From Actinomadura sp. 6K520 (GTDB taxonomy: Bacteria > Actinomycetota > Actinomycetes > Streptosporangiales > Streptosporangiaceae): a DNA stretch of 57,887 bases. Shown piece by piece: positions 15,242 through 23,648 of this stretch. Each line of letters starts with the position of its first letter. Position 1 is the first letter of the stretch. The notes under the pieces were generated by a model, which saw nothing but the letters and a program-made list of their open reading frames with translations, was not told the DNA's origin and searched no databases. A program made the translations under genes and the position numbers. The stretch lies in NCBI RefSeq assembly GCF_004349245.1, contig NZ_SMLC01000033.1, positions 1 to 57,887 on the forward strand, written 5' to 3'.

Positions 15242-15792
15242 ATGAGCATGATATGCCCGATTTGAGATAGATTCCCAGTAGGTCTCGTTGCTTCTCTCGG
15301 GCAGTGGGAGTCGGTGAGCCGCCTCTTTGGCTGTTGACTGTCCAGCAGGGAGAGCCCGCACTGCGGCACTCCCAAGCTGTCGCGCAGTGTCCGAGTTCGG
15401 CCAGAGGTGGATTCTGCTCCTCAGTCCGACAACCGATCGGCATTGCCGGACCTTCCTCCCGCTCAAGAGTCCGGGATCCCCATGCGACAGATTCCGGCGA
15501 GTTGAAATGCCCTTTCCTGTCCTAGGGGAGATAGCCTGTTGACGGCCTCCCTGACAGTCAGATCTGCGAGAACTCAGCGGCACACTCCAGGCCGCCGCCG
15601 CCCGCCGCAGCAGGGCATGAGCTTGAGAGGGATGCGTTGGCACATTTTGGGTACCGAGCTGTTTAGAGGCTGCGAGCTGTTTAGAGGCTGCAAGGTAGGA
15701 CCGTGTCGCGACACGTTGTGGATTCATAGGAATCCACCGCACACACTTCTGTGGTGCGGGACCGGGCGCGGTCCTGGACGAGTTGATCGGAG
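15242..15792. other. 551-bp stretch without a recognised gene
   Basis: No gene is recognised on either strand. It contains the upstream region of the endonuclease gene and an 18-bp tandem duplication (listed separately). Confidence 0.4.
15656..15691. repeat. 18-bp tandem direct repeat, two copies
   Basis: The unit GAGCTGTTTAGAGGCTGC occurs twice head to tail with no mismatch. It lies in non-coding DNA and could be a slippage product or an iterated regulator site. Confidence 0.8.
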
Positions 15793-16101
15793 GTGCAGTC
15801 ACGAGCGAGGTACAGCTCAACCAGCCACGCAAGCTCCGGCGACGTTCGCAGCTCGGCGGAGGACGCCGACGGGACCGTCCAGCTCGCAGCCAACCTGCAC
15901 GAACACGTCCGCCAGCTCAACTACGCCACGGCTGGCCCGCCGAGCCTCACTCAGCCTTCCACCGCGTACGCCATCCTCGGCAACCTCAGCGCAGCCATCT
16001 ATGGTCTCGACCAGGCTCTCGACCAGATCAACCGCTTCTTCTTGCGCGAACTCCAGGCTGGCCGACTCGGCCACGACCCCCTCTCTGTCAGACTTCTGTG
16101 A
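15793..16101 (+). CDS. small helical hypothetical protein, N-terminus uncertain
   Basis: The frame reads LAANLHEHVRQLNYATAGPP and TAYAILGNLSAAIYGLDQAL, followed by DQINRFFLREL. This type of short amphipathic protein is common in actinomycetes, and I take that part as genuine. The start is unclear: GTG 15793 overlaps the only good ribosome-binding site (GGAGG, 15789-15793). That site is better placed for the neighbouring frame (TSEVQLNQPRKL), so a one-base frameshift near 15830 is possible. It ends 26 bp before the IS3 element. Function unknown. Confidence 0.45.
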   Translation: MQSRARYSSTSHASSGDVRSSAEDADGTVQLAANLHEHVRQLNYATAGPPSLTQPSTAYAILGNLSAAIYGLDQALDQINRFFLRELQAGRLGHDPLSVRLL

Positions 16102-16160
16102 GACCTGGGACGAACGAGTCCTAGTGATGTGAAGCAGGGCGAGACAGGACGATCGAGACA

Positions 16161-16619
16161 GTGACGATGACCCTCGCCGACCAGGCCGCCATGACGGGGC
16201 AGGATGGTCGTGTGACCCAACAGCAGCCGGACCGGCCCAAGCGGCGGACGTTCACCAAGGCCTACAAGGCCCGGATCCTGGCCGCCTACAATGCGCTGCC
16301 CGAGGGCAGCCCCGAACGCGGCGCCCTGCTGCGGTCCGAACGGCTGTACCACTCCCACATCGAGCACTGGCGCAAGCAAGCTGAGAACGGAACCCTGGGC
16401 GCGTCCGCCGGCAAGCCGAAACGCAATGCCGAGGACGAGGAAACGACCGCGCTGCGGGCAGAGATCAAGAAACTCAAGGCCGATGCAGCCAAACTGGAGT
16501 CCCGCAACGAGAAACTCGCCGGCGAGCTGAACAAGACTAAGTCCGCGCTGGACATTACGGGAAAAGCATTCGCGCTGCTTCAAGACATCTCAAGCAGCGC
16601 GGACTCCGACGAGAACTGA
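16161..16619 (+). CDS. IS3-family transposase OrfA
   Basis: 152-residue OrfA with an N-terminal helix-turn-helix (FTKAYKARILAAYNALPEGS) and a C-terminal leucine-zipper coiled coil (LRAEIKKLKADAAKLESRNE). It binds the element ends and on its own regulates transposition. A GTG at 16212 (VTQQQPD) is a possible shorter start. The frame overlaps the open -1 frame of OrfB. Confidence 0.88.
   Translation: MTMTLADQAAMTGQDGRVTQQQPDRPKRRTFTKAYKARILAAYNALPEGSPERGALLRSERLYHSHIEHWRKQAENGTLGASAGKPKRNAEDEETTALRAEIKKLKADAAKLESRNEKLAGELNKTKSALDITGKAFALLQDISSSADSDEN
16559..16565 (+). other. GGGAAAA slippery heptamer for -1 frameshift
   Basis: In the OrfA frame the codons read ACG GGA AAA, so the heptamer is G GGA AAA and fits the X XXY YYZ rule exactly. 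The -1 frame is open from codon 16562 through to OrfB without a stop. This predicts the OrfAB fusion transposase. Confidence 0.7.
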
Positions 16620-17656
16620 ACCGGGTCATCGACGAGCATTTCCCCGCCCTGGAGGAAACGGTCGGCACCACCCGGGCGTGCGCGATCCTGGGCCGCTCCC
16701 GGGCGACCCTTCATCGGCACCGCAACCCCGCACCGCCCCGGCTGGGTCCGCGCCGGCCATTCCACCATCCGGCCGAATTGTCGGTTCACGAACGTGCACA
16801 TGTGCTGGCGGTGCTGGACTCGCCTCGGTTCGCCGACAAGTCCGTCGGCCAGGTGTGGGCGACCTTGCTGGACGAGGGCGTCTACCTGTGCTCGCAGGCC
16901 ACGATGTACCGGCTGCTACGCGAACGCGGCCAGTCCGGCGACCGGCGCGCCCAGGCCGTGCGTCCGGCGACCGTCAAACCAGAGTTGGAGGCCGACGGCC
17001 CCGACCAGGTGTGGTCGTGGGACATCACAAAGCTGAAAGGCCCGGTCCGCGGCGTCCATTACCTGCTGTACGTCATCATCGACATCTATTCCCGCAAGGT
17101 CGTGCACTGGGAAATCTGGCCCACCGAGAACGGTACGCTGGCGAAAGAGTTCATCCAGCACGCCATCACCGCCAACGGCGGCGTGGCACCCCGGTCGATC
17201 CATGCAGACCGCGGCACCGCCATGACCTCCAAAACGGTCACCGGCCTGCTCGCCCTCCTGGGAATCGACCAATCTCATTCCCGCCCGCACGTGTCGAACG
17301 ACAATCCCTACTCCGAAGCACAGTTCAAGACCTTCAAATACTGCCCGGCTTTCCCCGGACGATTCGGGTCCATCGAGGACGCCAACAGCTTCTGCGCCGG
17401 GTTCTTCGTCTACTACAACCACCAACACCGCCACTCCGGGATCGGGATGCACACCCCGGCGACCGTCCACGACGGCACCGCAGCCCAGATCCAGGCCCGC
17501 CGGGCCGCCACCCTCCACGCAGCCTTCAAGGCCCACCCCGAACGATTCCGCGGCCGGTGCCCCACTCCGCCTCCACTACCGGACAAGGTGTGGATCAACC
17601 CACCACCCGCACCACTTCAGACCGACAACGAACCACAAACCATGCACGCAGCCTGA
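16562..17656 (+). CDS. IS3-family transposase OrfB (made as OrfAB by -1 frameshift)
   Basis: The -1 frame runs from the slippery site through RVIDEHFPALEETVGTTRAC and ILGRSRATLHRHRNP into the integrase core. A stand-alone product would start at about 16778. The DDE residues are in WSWDITKLKG, SIHADRGTAM and the glutamate of NPYSEAQFKTF; YYNHQHRHSGI is the family's C-terminal signature. All catalytic residues are present, so the element may still be active. Confidence 0.88.
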   Translation, partial: KSIRAASRHLKQRGLRRELNRVIDEHFPALEETVGTTRACAILGRSRATLHRHRNPAPPRLGPRRPFHHPAELSVHERAHVLAVLDSPRFADKSVGQVWATLLDEGVYLCSQATMYRLLRERGQSGDRRAQAVRPATVKPELEADGPDQVWSWDITKLKGPVRGVHYLLYVIIDIYSRKVVHWEIWPTENGTLAKEFIQHAITANGGVAPRSIHADRGTAMTSKTVTGLLALLGIDQSHSRPHVSNDNPYSEAQFKTFKYCPAFPGRFGSIEDANSFCAGFFVYYNHQHRHSGIGMHTPATVHDGTAAQIQARRAATLHAAFKAHPERFRGRCPTPPPLPDKVWINPPPAPLQTDNEPQTMHAA

Positions 17657-17675
17657 CGTCTCACCAGCATTGACA

Positions 17676-17979
17676 GGTTCCGCGCCGGCACCGGCCCCCA
17701 CGCCTCATCAAGGTCGGGATCGTCCATGGCCATCTTGAGCAGCTCGGCGATCGCGATCCGACGCGCCTCCTCACGCGCGATCTTCGTCTCGCGCGCCTGG
17801 AAGATGAGCGTGGCCACGATGCCGATAAGGGCGACGGCGACCACGCCGGCCGACGCCGCACCGAAGCCTGGTCGCCCTCAACGGGCCGAGAGCCCATCGG
17901 GCATGCACAGGCCCCAGAGGGCAACAGCGCCGCTGAATCCGGCGATCAGGAAGATGAGACTGATTGTCCGCAGACGCAT
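17676..17979 (-). pseudogene. broken DUF6082 gene, 5' part
   Basis: Read from the ATG at 17979 the frame gives MRLRTISLIFLIAGFSGAVA and then a TGA at 17880-17878. In the same frame after the stop comes FGAASAGVVAVALIGIVATL and ARETKIAREEA, then MAMDDPDLDEAWG. This is the membrane and linker region of DUF6082 proteins, and an intact relative is at 38816. The gene thus has an in-frame nonsense codon and loses its 3' part at the IS3 right end. Re-initiation at a GTG behind the stop is conceivable but would still give a truncated protein. Confidence 0.72.
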
Positions 17980-18262
17980 ACGGAGGGTAGACACCCCCGA
18001 ACGGTAGTTGGGGCAGCGAGGGTGCCGGGGTGTTTCCGGAGCGAAGCAAACAAGGCGCTGGGCGCCGGATCGGTGAGCGGCTCGATCACGGCGGTCTGAC
18101 CTGGACGGATGGGCGCGCGCTCGGCCGGAATCTCTTCGCGAGCCTCCGGAGTTTGTGCCGTTCTCCTCGCCCCGGATACTGAAGGAACGCTCCTCGACGC
18201 GCGGCCACCCGGGCGATCTGCCGTGAGGCCGCGCGTTTCAGGACGTCACCCCGGGATCTGCG

Positions 18263-18532
18263 TCAGGCGTCCCGAATATCCGGCTTGGCCGCCGCGAGGA
18301 GGCGGCCGGAGATGATCACGAGGCGTTCGTCGGGGCCGATGCTCACGCCCGGCGGAAGTCGGTCACCGTATGCGCTGGTGGCATCGCGTCCGATGACTGC
18401 GATGTCCCCGTTGTCCAGCTCCCAGATTTCGGGGCAGTCCTGGGTCGTGCGGCTGTCCCCCACCTCTGCGGCTGTCTTTCCCAGTCGCCGTTGGAACTCC
18501 GCATTGTGATCGGCTTCCCAGGGTCTCGACAC
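18263..18532 (-). CDS. small conserved actinobacterial hypothetical protein
   Basis: 89-residue protein with the recurrent words DCPEIWELDNGDIAVIGRDA, RLPPGVSIGPDERLVIISG and AAKPDI. It is a widespread short cytosolic protein of actinomycetes, often found near Scr1/DUF397 pairs, with no known function. The GTG start at 18532 is supported by GGGAGG 8 bases upstream. Confidence 0.78.
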   Translation of the reverse strand: MSRPWEADHNAEFQRRLGKTAAEVGDSRTTQDCPEIWELDNGDIAVIGRDATSAYGDRLPPGVSIGPDERLVIISGRLLAAAKPDIRDA

Positions 18533-18795
18533 TACGTGGCCTCCCTCTCGACGGCTGCACCGCCAGAAAGCTTCGCATCACTGGGCACTAGCGACAAGTC
18601 TTGACAGATCAGCCCTTGTACGGCACTTTCCCCACAACCACGGCATATGGTTGGCTCGCCGATCACGCGTGCGCGCGCATTTGAGGGCGCTTCACCAGCG
18701 GAACGCCGCCCGCACCTAACCGGCAGCCCGACCCCGGCGAACGGGCCGGAGGTACGGGACGGAGGTACGGGACGGCGGGCGGCCTCGGACGGCGG

Positions 18796-18799
18796 CTAG
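18796..18799. repeat. CTAG target-site duplication, left copy
   Basis: CTAG directly flanks the left end of the IS701 element and is repeated at 20272-20275. Four-base YTAR duplications are typical of this family. Confidence 0.8.
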
Positions 18800-20271
18800 T
18801 ACGGCAGTCGTAGAACGTGATCTTGTCATCGGCGGTTGAGGCGGGCTCGGTAGTGGAACCAGCGGGCGCGGGCTTGGTGGCGTCGTCGCCAGGTGTGCCA
18901 GCGCAGGTGGTGCTCGAGGCTGTGCCAGGTGCGGGTGAGTAGGTTGACCAGGCGTTTCGCCTCGGCGACGGTGAGGGGGATCGGTCCTGGATCGGCCGGT
19001 GGCGCCTGGTGGGGTCTGATCGGCAGGGGTGCGAGGTCCTCGTGGGTGCGTGCTTGCGCGGTGGTGACGGCGACCACGGCGAGGGCGGCCATGGCCAGGA
19101 CGAGGTGGCGCAGCAGCGCCGGGTAGGTCCGGACCTGCGAGTGGTCCAGCCCGAAGGCGTCCTTGCCGACCTGGAAGTCCTCTTCCACGGGCCATCTGCG
19201 TCCGGCGACCTTGATCAGCGCTCGCAACGTAACCGGCCGGCCGTCGGGCGCGAAGCACAGGTAGAACGCCAGCTCGCGGACGCCTTTGTCGTTCGCCACG
19301 AGGCTGCGGCGGATCAGCAGGTGACGGCGGGGATCGGCGGTGCCGACCCAGGCCCATGCGTACCGGCGTTCGCCTTTGGAGCCGGCCCCGCACGAGTCGA
19401 TGACCCAGTCGGAGGCGATCAGTGTCTTCAGCACGCTGTCGGCCCGAGCTGTGGTGACCGGGCTGAGCGCGATGCGGGTCGACTTGGAGATCCCCAGCAC
19501 ATACCCGGTGCTGACCTGGTCCGATTCCAGCCAGGCGCGCAGGCCCGGGTCGCGGCCGTAGACCTCGTCGCCGGTCACCCAGCCCGGGAGCCGGGCCTCG
19601 GCGTGCAGGTCGGCCAGGATCTGCCGGCCCAGCTCGGGCTTGGTCGCGAACACGATCTCCTCGGGCACCCCGGCCCGGGCTCGCCGGTCGGGGTCGGTGG
19701 CCCATTCGCGTGGCAGGTAGGGGCGGGCGCCGACCAGCGCATGCCCGGCCCGGGTGGCGAAACTGCAGTACACGACGTTGATGGCGTTGGAGACCCGGCC
19801 CGCGCAGCCCACGTACTGGCGTTTCACTCCGACCGTGGCGGTGCCCTTCTTCTCCTGGCCGGACTCGTCCAGGATCGCGACCGCGTCACCGTCGTCCAGT
19901 TGCTCGCAGACGAAACCACGCACGGCCGCCATCGCGGCCATCGTGTCCCACTTCGCGCGTTCCAGCAGGGTGCTGCATCCTGCCCGGTGTCGCATCGCCG
20001 GCATGCTCGGCGATCGTCCAGCAGTTCTTGCGCGGCAGGTCGCTCATCAACGCCCGCACATACTTCCTCGCCTGCATCCGCGGCTCCCACCTGCGGAAAC
20101 ATTTCCCCATCGAGCCCATCAGCCCGTCGAGATGACCACAGACCGCCTCGGCCTCTACCATGACGGCAGCAGCCGCCCAATCTTCTTGCGTCACAACTCG
20201 AAGATCATCGGGCGGCTGTCCTACGTTACGGTCGCGCCTGCCCGCTCAGATCACGTTCTACGACTGCCGTA
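18800..20271 (-). mobile_element. IS701-family insertion sequence, 1472 bp, perfect ends
   Basis: The terminal inverted repeats (18800-18823 and 20248-20271, starting TACGGCAGTCGTAGAACG) match over all 24 bases, and CTAG is duplicated outside. A single transposase gene fills the element. Perfect ends plus intact target duplication point to a young insertion that has not moved or recombined since. Confidence 0.9.
18826..20194 (-). pseudogene. IS701-family transposase with one frameshift
   Basis: The protein starts with MTQEDWAAAAVMVEAEAVCG (ATG at 20194). It runs through MQARKYVRALMSDLPRKNCW and AEHAGDATPGRMQH, and continues in another frame with LLERAKWDTMAAMAAVRGFV. The switch lies in a CCC run at about 19968-19970; removing one base restores RMQHLLERAKWD. 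The rest contains AILDESGQEKKG, VTGDEVYGRD and WPVEEDFQVGKD, the DDE-bearing regions. Apart from that base the gene looks intact, so either a very recent mutation or a sequencing error is likely. Programmed frameshifting is not usual for IS701. Confidence 0.85.
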
Positions 20272-20275
20272 CTAG
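20272..20275. repeat. CTAG target-site duplication, right copy
   Basis: Right-hand partner of the duplication at 18796-18799. Confidence 0.8.
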
Positions 20276-20807
20276 GCAGCGAATCCGGCATCGTGGAGGT
20301 GCGGAGCCATAGGCACCACGTGGCCGACGTGGTCCATGACAGGGGCAGGGAATCAATGCGGTCTTGCAGCTCGGCTTCTGCGCGCCCGCCGACGACGCAG
20401 CCGTGCCGCCCCCGGCCTTGGTCGGCGTCGTCTGACTGGTCGGCGTGTACGTGCCAGCACTGAAGGCGGGCCTGGGATCGGACGGGGTCGACCGACGAAG
20501 CCCCGCCGGTCATCGGGCGCGGCGGAGGGCCGCAGGCCGCATGTAGTAGCGCCTTGATATGCAGGCCACACCAGTTGCCCCGGGCGATGTCCCTCCGGAT
20601 GGTTGAGGGAGGGTTCCAGCCAGTCGCGGACTGGCTCGTCCGCCAGCGCGTACGTCGTCGTGGTTACCGCGTCAGTGCCCTCCCCAACTCCTCAGCCACC
20701 AACGTCGGCCTCATCCCGTGGCCCTCTCCATGAGTCACTCTCCCGCCATCGCTTGGCCGGTCTGGGGTGGGCGTCGAACTGCCCGCCCCAGGACCAGCGG
20801 CAACTCG
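20276..20807. other. 532-bp stretch with decayed coding sequence
   Basis: No intact gene. The minus strand at 20714-20545 carries a degenerate helicase N-terminus (listed separately). The part closer to the IS reads in scattered frames only. Confidence 0.4.
20545..20714 (-). pseudogene. decayed N-terminus of a DEAD/DEAH-box helicase-like gene
   Basis: From an ATG at 20714 the frame reads MRPTLVAEELGRALTR and stops. In another frame the sequence continues TTTYALADEPVRDWLEPSLN and HPEG. Together these mirror the opening of large actinobacterial DEAD/DEAH helicases (MRPT..A..LR..L..YL.TT.ALADEPVR..L..FL..PE). A short deletion explains the frame change; the motor domains are absent. Identification rests on remembered family openings, so it is tentative. 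Confidence 0.4.
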
Positions 20808-21002
20808 CTAGGCCAGGTCGAGCGCACCCTTCTTGATTTGTCCGACCAACACGGCAAACTCCGCGCTGCTCACGTCAAGCAGTCCGCCGTGCGGATTCCT
20901 GGAGTCCCTGATCCCGACGCCGCTGACCAGCTCGGCAACCTCGACGCACATCTCGTCGTTGGAGCTACCGCTGTACGAGCTCTTACGCCAGTTGATCACC
21001 AT
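20808..21002 (-). CDS. DUF397 small protein (module 2)
   Basis: 64-residue DUF397 protein (INWRKSSYSGSSNDEMCVEV, then VGIRDSRNP). The ATG at 21002 sits 5 bases behind GGAGGG; an in-frame TTG lies one codon earlier. It overlaps the end of the upstream regulator gene by 20 bases, so the two are coupled as in module 1. Confidence 0.9.
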   Translation of the reverse strand: MVINWRKSSYSGSSNDEMCVEVAELVSGVGIRDSRNPHGGLLDVSSAEFAVLVGQIKKGALDLA

Positions 21003-21810
21003 CAAAACCCTCCATGAGCCTTTCGATCAGGGCCCGGGATTCGCCTTCGGATGAGGCTTTCGCCCCGATCAACTCGAAATCTACGGCCATCTCCCGCACC
21101 TCGGCAGCGTCCTGGACCAAGCGGCCACCACGGAACGCGCCGACGTAGGCGACGTCCCTACGCTCCAAGCTCATGATCTGGAACGGCCCGTTCAACCCGA
21201 AGTGCCAACCGGCGGATCGGGCGATGACTCGAATACTCACGGCCGGACGCTCCCCCAACTCCAGCAGTCGCCGTAGCTGAGCCTTCATGACCGAAGGGCC
21301 TCCGGTCGGACGATCCAGCGAGTCCTGGTCGAGCAGAACCATGATCAGAGGATGGTCCTCCCTGCCGATGATCAACTCCTGCCGTGCCATGCGTCCGAAC
21401 AGCGCCTTCTCGACATCGTCGACGCGAGCCATTGACAGGACGGCGCGGGCGTAGTCCTCCGTCTGCAGTGGGACGGGGATCGTCTGCCCCTGGTAGATCC
21501 GAAGGATTCTGGCCTTCGCCTCGTACTCCGTGCTTTGGCGGAACCAGTCCGGGTTGTGAAGGGACCGTGCGAAGAAAAGAAGCCGCTCGAAGTGCCCTCC
21601 CGTGTCCCACATCCTATCGAGGGCCTTCGCCTGATCCATATCGATGCAGGCCCGCCCAGCTTCCAGGTTCGCAACATGGGACCGGACGCAGTTGATGATC
21701 TTGCCTACCTGGACGCCTGTGAGGCCCCGCTTCTGACGGTAAAACCGCAGGTCATAGGCCAACCAGTCATAGAGCGAGGACGCGGGGTCGATCTCGTCGG
21801 CGGCGCTCAT
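20983..21810 (-). CDS. Scr1/WhiJ-type XRE regulator with DUF5753 (module 2)
   Basis: 275-residue regulator from the ATG at 21810, which has GGGAG at a better distance than the ATG two codons upstream. The helix-turn-helix is in LTGVQVGKIINCVRSHVANL (about 30-65). DUF5753 follows, with IYQGQTIPVPLQTEDYARAV and the C-terminal VAYVGAFRGGRLV. It is paralogous to the regulator at 12456, sharing WLAYDLRFYR/WMAYYLRFQR-type openings and layout. A divergent RsbW-like gene begins 107 bp away. Confidence 0.9.
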   Translation of the reverse strand: MSAADEIDPASSLYDWLAYDLRFYRQKRGLTGVQVGKIINCVRSHVANLEAGRACIDMDQAKALDRMWDTGGHFERLLFFARSLHNPDWFRQSTEYEAKARILRIYQGQTIPVPLQTEDYARAVLSMARVDDVEKALFGRMARQELIIGREDHPLIMVLLDQDSLDRPTGGPSVMKAQLRRLLELGERPAVSIRVIARSAGWHFGLNGPFQIMSLERRDVAYVGAFRGGRLVQDAAEVREMAVDFELIGAKASSEGESRALIERLMEGFDGDQLA

Positions 21811-21917
21811 CGACATCTCCCGGGGTTGAGATGTTTACGAATACATCCCAGCATAGTCACCGGACGTGATCCTGGAGACACAAACCGTGAATCTCTCCAG
21901 GAAGGACCGGGCGATCG

Positions 21918-22343
21918 ATGCTGACGACACCGGACTGCCTGCTGATCCCCATGCTCGCCTCGAAGGCAGCACCGGGCCTGGCGCGCACGCTTACAAAAAA
22001 CCGCCTGCACAATTGGGGCTGTATGCACATTTCGGACGATGTGTTTCTGATCGCCTCGGAACTGATCACCAACGCCGTGGCGGCAACGCCCGGCAAGGAG
22101 ATCCGCTACCAGTGCAGCCGCGACCCCGCCGGCGTCCTCATCGCCGTATGGGACGCCAGCCCGACCCCTCCCCGAGTACACCCGCTGATCGAGCTGACGC
22201 TCGAAACGCTGGACGTCTCCGAGGAGAGTTGGGACGACAACGGCGGCCGGGGCCTCCCCATCGTCACCGCCCTCGCCACCGAGTGCGGCCACACCCCCGA
22301 CCCATCCGGCGGCAAGTGGATTTGGGCCCGCCTCAAGCCCTGA
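21918..22343 (+). CDS. RsbW-like ATP-binding protein (module 2)
   Basis: 141-residue HATPase_c_2 domain protein with the N box IASELITNAVAA, the G1 region IAVWDASPTPP and the G2 loop DNGGRGLPIVTALA. It forms module 2 with the divergent regulator and DUF397 genes. Upstream AGGAAGGA is 12 bases from the ATG, a slightly long spacing. Confidence 0.85.
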   Translation: MLTTPDCLLIPMLASKAAPGLARTLTKNRLHNWGCMHISDDVFLIASELITNAVAATPGKEIRYQCSRDPAGVLIAVWDASPTPPRVHPLIELTLETLDVSEESWDDNGGRGLPIVTALATECGHTPDPSGGKWIWARLKP

Positions 22344-22477
22344 CGCGACGACCACGCCAGCGGCGTGCTGTTCACACGGAGGTACCCTCGATCAGCACGC
22401 CGCACGCCACGTGCGCCGCACACTGACCCCAGCCCTGCCGAAGAGCGTGCCCTGTGCTGCTCGTCGGGGAGACCCGG

Positions 22478-23608
22478 TCACGATGTGACTTCTCGTCGTC
22501 TGCGTGGGATTGCGTCCAGCAAGAGTTGCCCGGCCCATGGCAGGAGACCACCAGCAAGCCCCGCAAGTACACCTGCAATGAAGAGGGAGCGGTTACCTGC
22601 CGCCTCTCCCGACAAGTAGGTGTACGCAGCATACTCCCGCTGCATAGTGGCCGACTCTTGCGGGAAAACTCCGAGCCTCTCGGGATCTCTATCAGAGGCT
22701 TGCAGAGTAACTCCGAGCCGGTCATCCCTGCCCGCCCCTGAGTCTCTTCTGTACTGCGATGTCAGATACAGCAGCCTGACGACAATATTCCACTTCTTCG
22801 GGCTGGAAGTCTTCAGAGACTCATCACGGACCGGAAAATGCTCAACGTCACGATCCAATTCAGCTCTTGGAACATTGACGACCCAAACGGTCGGCGTCGT
22901 CACTGAAAGACGAAAACCGGATACGCTGAAGAAGCTTCGGGACAGATCGCCTGAAACGGAGACCTCGTGACGCCCCTTGCTGTCGCTGCACGACCTACCT
23001 TTGACACGCTGGACGCCTGGACCTTCCGCCGGTGATCCGGCCGTGGAGACCTCGGAAGACGGCGCTAGGTTGCGCAACTTCGCCTGATTGAAGAGCCCCA
23101 AGACCCATGGGATGCAATCTTGCACCTTCCGCGCTCCTTGCATCTTCACTGTCAGGTACATCCCTGTATTTACCTGACCTTGCTCCAATGGGGGTTCCCC
23201 AGTAGCGAGCGCATGCTTGATTTCCACATCAACAAGATCAGTCTTCTCCGGAAGAAAGACAGTTATCACGCCGTCGAAATGTTCCGACGGGGCCGGCGGC
23301 GCCGAGACAGTGAAGCGATCCCAGGCAGCGGCAGCCAAAGCAATCCCGAGCCCTGCGATAACGACAGCCAACAGGACTTTCAACTTGGAGTCCTGATCTC
23401 CGACTTCCTGAGACGCTGGAGATTCGCCCGCCTGCTCCTCTTCTCCTTCTTGAGGATTACGTTGTCGCTGACCCCAAGATGCCTGACGCAACAGACGAAT
23501 CAGTGCGGCCGCCAAGGTCAGTCCGCTAATGAGCATCAAGACCTTACGCAAGCCAGCCCAGCCCCTCCTACCTTCGGGCAACCTGCCATGCGATCGATGA
23601 ATAGCCAT
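22478..23608 (-). CDS. membrane protein closing the methyltransferase operon
   Basis: Hypothetical protein of 376 residues from the ATG at 23608; starts further in, behind AGGAGGGG near 23560, are possible. It has an N-terminal membrane segment (LMLISGLTLAAALIRLL), a charged linker, a second segment (LLAVVIAGLGIALAAAAW), a long domain of about 220 residues with beta-like composition, and a C-terminal segment (LFIAGVLAGLAGGLLPWAG). It begins 40 bases after the methyltransferase stop and shares that region's lower G+C, so it was probably acquired with it. I recognise no family. A membrane effector or sensor for the defence operon is an inference. Confidence 0.65.
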   Translation of the reverse strand: MAIHRSHGRLPEGRRGWAGLRKVLMLISGLTLAAALIRLLRQASWGQRQRNPQEGEEEQAGESPASQEVGDQDSKLKVLLAVVIAGLGIALAAAAWDRFTVSAPPAPSEHFDGVITVFLPEKTDLVDVEIKHALATGEPPLEQGQVNTGMYLTVKMQGARKVQDCIPWVLGLFNQAKLRNLAPSSEVSTAGSPAEGPGVQRVKGRSCSDSKGRHEVSVSGDLSRSFFSVSGFRLSVTTPTVWVVNVPRAELDRDVEHFPVRDESLKTSSPKKWNIVVRLLYLTSQYRRDSGAGRDDRLGVTLQASDRDPERLGVFPQESATMQREYAAYTYLSGEAAGNRSLFIAGVLAGLAGGLLPWAGQLLLDAIPRRRREVTS

Positions 23609-23648
23609 CGCCCGACCAGCAGGACGCAATCAATTCCAGCGCAACCCT

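Larger units (their letters stand above)
16128..17675 (+). mobile_element. complete IS3-family insertion sequence
   Basis: An element of about 1.55 kb with two overlapping frames in the IS3 arrangement. The ends start TGT and finish ACA; the outer 22 bases form an imperfect inverted repeat (13 of 22 matching by my alignment). No matching 3-4 bp target duplication is visible (TGA to the left, GGT to the right), which suggests a deletion or recombination after insertion. The right end truncates a DUF6082 gene whose missing part is not found on the left side. Confidence 0.75.

Noticed and set aside
15242..15832. N-terminal extension of the ScoMcrA-like frame
   Set aside because: The extra residues are non-conserved and include the tandem repeat; the family start is the ATG at 15241.
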